DNA of 64,000 nt, from assembly GCA_949316235.1 (NCBI GenBank), contig OX438748.1, positions 8,993,001 through 9,057,000 of the forward strand, given 5' to 3'. Shown here piece after piece: positions 58,581 to 64,000 of this stretch; within the stretch, counting starts at the first letter, position 1; each line of letters begins with the position of its first letter. Both the position numbers and the translations under genes were made by a program. Source of the stretch: Oegoconia quadripuncta (Eukaryota > Arthropoda > Insecta > Lepidoptera > Autostichidae). The notes beneath the pieces are model-generated. The model was not told where the DNA came from, searched no databases, and saw nothing but the letters and a program-made list of their open reading frames with translations.

Positions 58581-61500
58581 GGAGAAATAATGATATTTAA
58601 ATTTCGAAATTGATACATACCAAACGCGGTTTGAACCCTTGTTAATATTAGTCTGTGTAAACTATTTCGTTACTGTGATAGATGGAGGAGAGACTTACCG
58701 CACTCAGTCGCAGGCGGAAAGTCATCGGTCACACGCCCGATGGTCGCCCCCCCGTGGGACACCCGCCTTGTTATCGACGTACTAGATCGCTCACAAATTG
58801 TAAAAAGTTCTTCTCTGTTGAATGAACAGGAATACACGATACATATAAAATTGAAGAATTATAGAAATTACTTTTTGAAAATTAATTTGATAAACACATG
58901 ACAATCTTTATGCCAATTTTACGATAATTTGAACAATCCTTGTTTACATTAAGTAAATATTTATTATCACAAGCAATAATATAATTATTTATTAAACACA
59001 TCCAAGAAACGGATTGCAAAATTTAAGTGGGTATATGCATTAATAAAAGTTACTTTATTATTAGATTATTGCTTATACTTCAGAAATGATTTAAGGTACC
59101 ATCACTTCATGTCTTACCAGAAAGTTTGACATCACGCTAAAGAGCTTATGTACTGTTATGTGTTCTTATTAGCCACAGGACAGCACCGCTGAACATAGGC
59201 CTTCCCTATAGATTTCCAGAGTGCCTGGTTGGAAGCGGAGACAGCTCACTGTACAAAGGATGCATGGCGGCTGATGAAACGTCGCTTGTCCTGGAATACG
59301 TGGGTAGTGACAAACCAAGGGGCTTACAACCGTTGGTACACCGACGTCGCTAGGAGAAGCCTGTCACAGTACCAGGAGAGTTTTGCTTCTGGACGGTCCT
59401 GGGTTGGTTCATATCTTAGCTAATAGATTCTGTCCGCATAATGGTAACCAATCACGAGTCTAAATGCTGAAACATAAGAGCACCAAGAAGATTAGGCACA
59501 AGCGGCCAAACTATTTCATTCAATTAAATATCGATCTTGAACTAAAACAGGATATCAGCGGGATACCACAGCATGTCTATTTCTGTAATCCGCAAAAGTG
59601 AATGTGTTCACCATATCAGCGGCACACTCAAATGTTTTCTAGCGTTTTTATTTCATCCCGTCCTTTTTCAATTAAAAAAAATATACAAAACTTCCGCTTT
59701 TCAGAACAGTAGCAACATTTAAAATCGTAAACTTAAACACTGAATAAAACGTTGAATTTATGTGGCCAATGGCGTAAAATTCGTGGCTACAATTTTCTGG
59801 CTTCAGATGGCATTTTCGTTTGTATGTCATGTTCGGGAAGGCCGGTCCCAGAGGCAGGGGAAGTTACGGTCACGTTTAGATGTATTTTTACTATTCGCAC
59901 TGCGACCTCTCCAACATTCGAGGCTTTCTCGCTAAATTGGAAAATCTTTTGGGTTGAAATCACACAAAAGTTTTGTGTAAACACTTATGTGTCCCGAGGT
60001 CCGTCTAGTGCTTACTCCTGTGGCATGAATAAATGAAATCCATTTAGAAAATGTTTTGACGTAGTCACCTTCATACGCATATACAACTTAAGAGAAAGTG
60101 TCTCTGAGTGATGTAAATAATATAATACTAATCTCTCTATTCTTGCTATTCCTAAATAGTCCAGTAAGGATACACTTAATCTTAAAAGCCGCGATTTTTT
60201 ACACATGGACAGAGTATCTGTCAGTGATAAAATAAAAATGTTTTCTTACAAATCGGTAGCTTGCTTTAGATATAGTACAGATATTTAGTAATAAAACATA
60301 GACTGTTACATTTAAATGACCACTTTGAATTTCTCCTCTGTAACTCCTGTAACTATTTTCAAAAATCGATCAATAACTTCTTTATATTTATGAAAAATTT
60401 CACCGAGTGCAATATCACGACTCAAATCTAAGCATTTTCTACAAAGCAATGAAGTTCACTTTAATTTAATATTGTAGGTTTTATAACTAAATACCTATAC
60501 TATACCTAAAGCAAGCTACAACTTATTTAGAAAATATTTTTATTCTATTATTGATGGGTACTCCATCCTTCTACAAAAAATCAGGACATTTAAGATTTTA
60601 GGAAGTTACTCCACAAAAATTACGTATGTTTTACTGGATTTAAAGTAGCGACTCATTCCATTTGCAATATTATTGTAATCTTCTGTTAGCGTTATTATAA
60701 CAGCAAACTAGATGATATAATAAAACATTCAACTACGCAACAGTGCCCATTCTACATTCCCAGTAAGTTCACGTCAATCTAAACGAGACGAAATCCAAAG
60801 CTGTCACTTATAAACTTATAACCGAAATGATACATGAAGTATGGAAAGATTTATAGAATAAAAAGTAACGTCTAAACCTCCTGTCTCCCATGGGGCCCGC
60901 TCGGAACATCTATTTCGCTAGTTTCCGCAGAGTCACAGGGATGCTCGTTTGTCATCTGGCCCTTATTGAGGAGCAAATTTCGGTGACCGCCCCCGCCCCC
61001 TTATCTCGGTGATATTTTCATAATTCCCCAGAACGACATGTTCGGAAACTCCATGCGAAGGCTCCTCGTTTGTTATCGTAGACGTGCCGATATTTGCTTG
61101 AGAGATCATGAAGATAATCCGTGAATAATCTTTACTCGGGTACACGAAAGAGTTTTGTTTGTTTATAAATATTTATGGGTTCTTGGGAAGCAAGACTTAT
61201 GTCAGCTCATGTGAAAAAACCGACTAGAATGTTTCATAGTATCAGTTGTTTTACTGTAGTTCTAAAAGCGTCGAATCAATTACCCAGAAACTTTGACCAT
61301 TGCATTAAATTGTAACAGATGTAGTACGTAATCTTAATTATTTATACCAAACTTCAAAACAAAGTTGGTCAAAGCGCTTTTTTCCAAAGGTAAAAATAGC
61401 AAAGGTAATGAAAACCTGACCGTTTTCTGATTTCCATATTCTCAATGTTTACGTTTTTTTTTAAATTATGTAAGCGAGAAATATCAATTTTAAAGCGTTT

Positions 61501-61998
61501 TCTCAAAATATGTCCTTAAAATGAGAACGTTACAAAAAGTATAACATACTACACTCACAGCCAAAGCAAGTGTTTCAAAGTTTTGGATGATTGGATTAAT
61601 ATATTATTATATTATTTTCAGCTATAATAAGAAGCTAAATGCAACTTCTATTCTCTGATGTGCTTCATATATTATGTATAAATATAATTGTTAATACATT
61701 TAGATAATGACGAATATACATAAGGTTTTTGCTTTCAAGCGATGATGTAACAATCGTGTGCAAACCTATTTAATAAAATGAATACTTATTCGGGTAGCTT
61801 ATTCTATTAAAACATAACATAACTTTTTTCAAGAAGCACGAGAATCAAACTATTTTGATTGTATCTATATATAGAGCAAATTTATTTTTGATATCGCGTC
61901 TGAATAAGTTTCATGAAAACCTTTAAAATTTAGCAAGTAAAATTAAAATCATCAATTTTATTTTTTAACCCTCGGCGCAAAAATAGGGGTGTCTTTCT
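58581..61998. other. AT-rich DNA with no recognised gene
   Basis: A short LINE tail fragment lies at about 59170-59235 (CGCTGAACATAGGCCTTCCC, TGGTTGGAAGCGG). The remaining frames (60-95 codons) have no recognisable domain. Confidence 0.5.
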
Positions 61999-62081
61999 TT
62001 TTTTTTATGCACGACGGGTTCGTACTTGACCTCAATCACACCTGATGTTAAGTGAAGATGAGGTCGAAGGTGGAAGCGTGG
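61999..62081 (-). mobile_element. SINE A tail fragment
   Basis: A T run, then ATGCACGACGGGTTCGTACT, ACCTCAATCACACCTGATGT and AGGTCGAAGGTGGAAGCGTG: the complement of the family A 3' end. Confidence 0.75.
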
Positions 62082-63325
62082 TGTTATTACTTTCAACGCT
62101 ATGTATGCGTCTCTGTCTATATCTCTGTCTGTGGCACCATAGCACTTAAACTGGTAAACCGATCACACACACTTTTATTTTATAACAAGTTGGCATTCTT
62201 CTAGGAATATCTAAGAAGAGATGTTGTAACCGACAAATTACCGCATCCAGTAAAAACGTAGATTTTACTCTAACTTGTTTGAAACCATATCTAGATACTG
62301 TGTCGTAGTAACATGTAAAAAATTCGAATACAGAGTAGAAAGTCCGTAATGTAGGAAATAGTTTTTGTCAACAGACTAGGACATAGCCGAAACAAGTAGA
62401 GCGCAGTGAACGTGAAATCTAACGGAGACACACAGGTTTCCGAGTGCCACTAGCCTCGTGGCAGTTATTTGGATACAGATAAAGGGTTTGATGAAGGTAT
62501 AACGCAAGCGCTGCATGCTTCAGTTTTCACCTCTAGGTACTAGGAGTTTAGGTAAACCATTACTTTAAAGAATACTTTATCCCTTTACCATTACTTTATC
62601 CCTTTATCACAGGTTTGCACAAAATAGTGTACTTATATGTGGCTAATGTATGAATCAAATCAATTTATTTCATGGAATAAAATTAGCACTTGAAAACATT
62701 ACATTTTTTAGTTCATATTAAACTTACTCAAATTACTACTCATTCCCAAAACTGACTGCCTGAAAAGAAACACAAGGGATGCTCTTTATAAATGTTTTAG
62801 GTTACAATCGACAATTCAAGGAAATTAATTTTTAAAATATTTTTCCTTTATACCAGACTCGATCCTGAATCACTCCTTAAAATTTACCTCGTACTTTTTT
62901 TAACAGCCTGTAACGTATAGTATAATCGATTATTTTATTATTAATATTATTAAATCGATGTTCACATTAAGTAAAATAAACTAATTTTGTTACAAGATCA
63001 AAATGCTAATAAATACATTTAAAAAAACAACGATAGATTAAGATAATTGCTTCTTCCATCTGAAGGCGGCCAAGTAGGTTATTAAAGCGGTAGAGGATAA
63101 CGTCAAACGCAATTCGGTTGCGTAAGCGATACTTCCATTAATATTGCGCTCATTTCAGTTCACCAACAGTTTGTTATCGTAACATTTTGGAGTTCCACAA
63201 CTTTATAATTCAAACCTTTTTAACCATTGTAAGGTCTACACATTACCTTATAGGCTTAGCAACTAACATACTTCACTACCTCATGTCTTCCTTAGTCGAT
63301 AGACAGACGATATTAACCGATTTAA
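62082..63325. other. AT-rich DNA with no recognised gene
   Basis: Nothing beyond a short direct duplication of ACTTTATCCCTTTA near 62574-62610 is visible. Confidence 0.45.
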
Positions 63326-63638
63326 CCGCCTCCGTGGGTCAATGTAAACAGCATTGGGTTTACGATTCGGAGGTCGCGGGTTCGATTCCCAGCGGGGTAC
63401 ATGTTTAAATACTCGGTTTGATTGGTGGTAGGGCATTTTAAATGTCCGCCTGGCTAGCTACCACCATCTTATCTGCCGCCAAGCAGCAATGTTAATAGCA
63501 TTGTTGTGTTCCGGTTGTCAGAGATAAGATAGCCAGTCCCGCATTTCCGGGTCAGTACGCTTCCACCTTCGACCTCAGCTTCACTTAACATCGGGTGTGA
63601 TTGAGGTCAAGTACGAACCCATCGTGCGTAAAAAAAAA
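63326..63638 (+). mobile_element. tRNA-headed SINE, family A
   Basis: CCGCCTCCGTGGGTCAATGT head, B box GGTTCGATTCCCAGC, body with small deletions (CCAAATGTGTTGGGG segment lost), end CGTGCGTAAAAAAAA. Confidence 0.86.
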
Positions 63639-63677
63639 TCCTGTTCTTAAAATAAAAAAAGACGAGGAACGTACACA

Positions 63678-63731
63678 ATTACAATAATATATATTGTAAT
63701 GTATTTACATTAAAATATATATTATTGTAAT
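63678..63731. repeat. 17-bp perfect inverted repeat, 20-nt loop
   Basis: ATTACAATAATATATAT pairs exactly with ATATATATTATTGTAAT (63715-63731). Confidence 0.9.
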
Positions 63732-63743
63732 AAGGTAATTGTA

Positions 63744-63777
63744 AGGACTTAAGGTGCTATTTAGCACCTTAAGTCCT
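63744..63777. repeat. 16-bp perfect inverted repeat, 2-nt loop
   Basis: AGGACTTAAGGTGCTA pairs exactly with TAGCACCTTAAGTCCT across TT. It lies 12 bp after the previous hairpin. Confidence 0.95.
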
Positions 63778-63876
63778 GATGGGAAGTACTGAGAGCCTTA
63801 TAAGCTAGCTAGTGAGTAAAGTAACTACTTTGGACACCAGTCTAATTTACAGAAAGAACACCGTTTGTTTGTTTTT

Positions 63877-63960
63877 TATGCACAACGGGTTAGCACTTGT
63901 CCTCAATCACACCTAATATTAATTGAAGGTGGAAAAGTACGGACCCAGAAACCCCATCTT
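63877..63960 (-). mobile_element. SINE A tail fragment
   Basis: ATGCACAACGGGTTAGCACT, CCTCAATCACACCTAATATT and GACCCAGAAACCCCATCTTA: diverged complement of the family A 3' end. Confidence 0.7.
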
Positions 63961-64000
63961 ATTTACTTTGATACTAGGTCATCATAACTGATCGAGAGTG

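Noticed and set aside
59752..60036. 94-codon plus-strand open frame
   Set aside because: No recognisable domain and no splice-supported neighbours; composition similar to surrounding non-coding DNA.

Overview
The window is AT-rich animal DNA with large introns, GT/AG splice sites and dense, mostly short interspersed repeats (tRNA-headed SINEs, a 5S-rRNA-headed SINE, MITEs, RTE-like LINE 3' ends). The repeat repertoire, particularly the SINE starting CCGCCTCCGTGGCTCAATGT and the LINE tail with the phrase GCAGGCCGCTTCCAACC, is what I associate with Lepidoptera. No prokaryotic features are present. I assign the window to a moth or butterfly chromosome from these patterns only; no database was searched.

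One host gene is clearly readable: the 3' part of a plus-strand defective-proboscis-extension-response (Dpr) family gene, encoding a two-immunoglobulin-domain neuronal surface protein. Five coding exons fit together in phase (3262-3398, 29507-29717, 35630-35729, 42343-42500, 45128-45411) and give about 295 residues up to a TGA stop. The start codon and signal peptide must lie upstream of base 1. The four complete introns are 26.1, 5.9, 6.6 and 2.6 kb long.

Inside the 26-kb intron, in the same orientation as the gene, sits a complete and apparently young BEL/Pao LTR retroelement (11938-20360). It has 237-bp LTRs differing at one base that I could find, a 5-bp target duplication (CCGAC), a tRNA-Tyr-type primer binding site, and one uninterrupted 2506-codon reading frame carrying gag, protease, reverse transcriptase, RNase H, integrase and an envelope-like module. 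That module has a signal peptide, a polybasic cleavage site followed by a fusion-peptide-like segment, a coiled coil and a C-terminal membrane anchor. It is therefore structurally an endogenous retrovirus-like (semotivirus-type) provirus with all modules open.

The rest is intronic or intergenic. Two tRNA-headed SINE families, one 5S-headed SINE, at least six MITE copies with terminal inverted repeats, and broken LINE 3' ends account for much of it. The main unexplained structure is a set of near-perfect short-loop or loop-less palindromes. Three loci (22.7, 28.2 and 63.7 kb) carry two such palindromes side by side, and at two of them the palindromes share 2-3 bases. From 45.4 kb to the end I see no convincing gene: a possible 3' UTR of the dpr gene is followed by repeats and AT-rich unique DNA.
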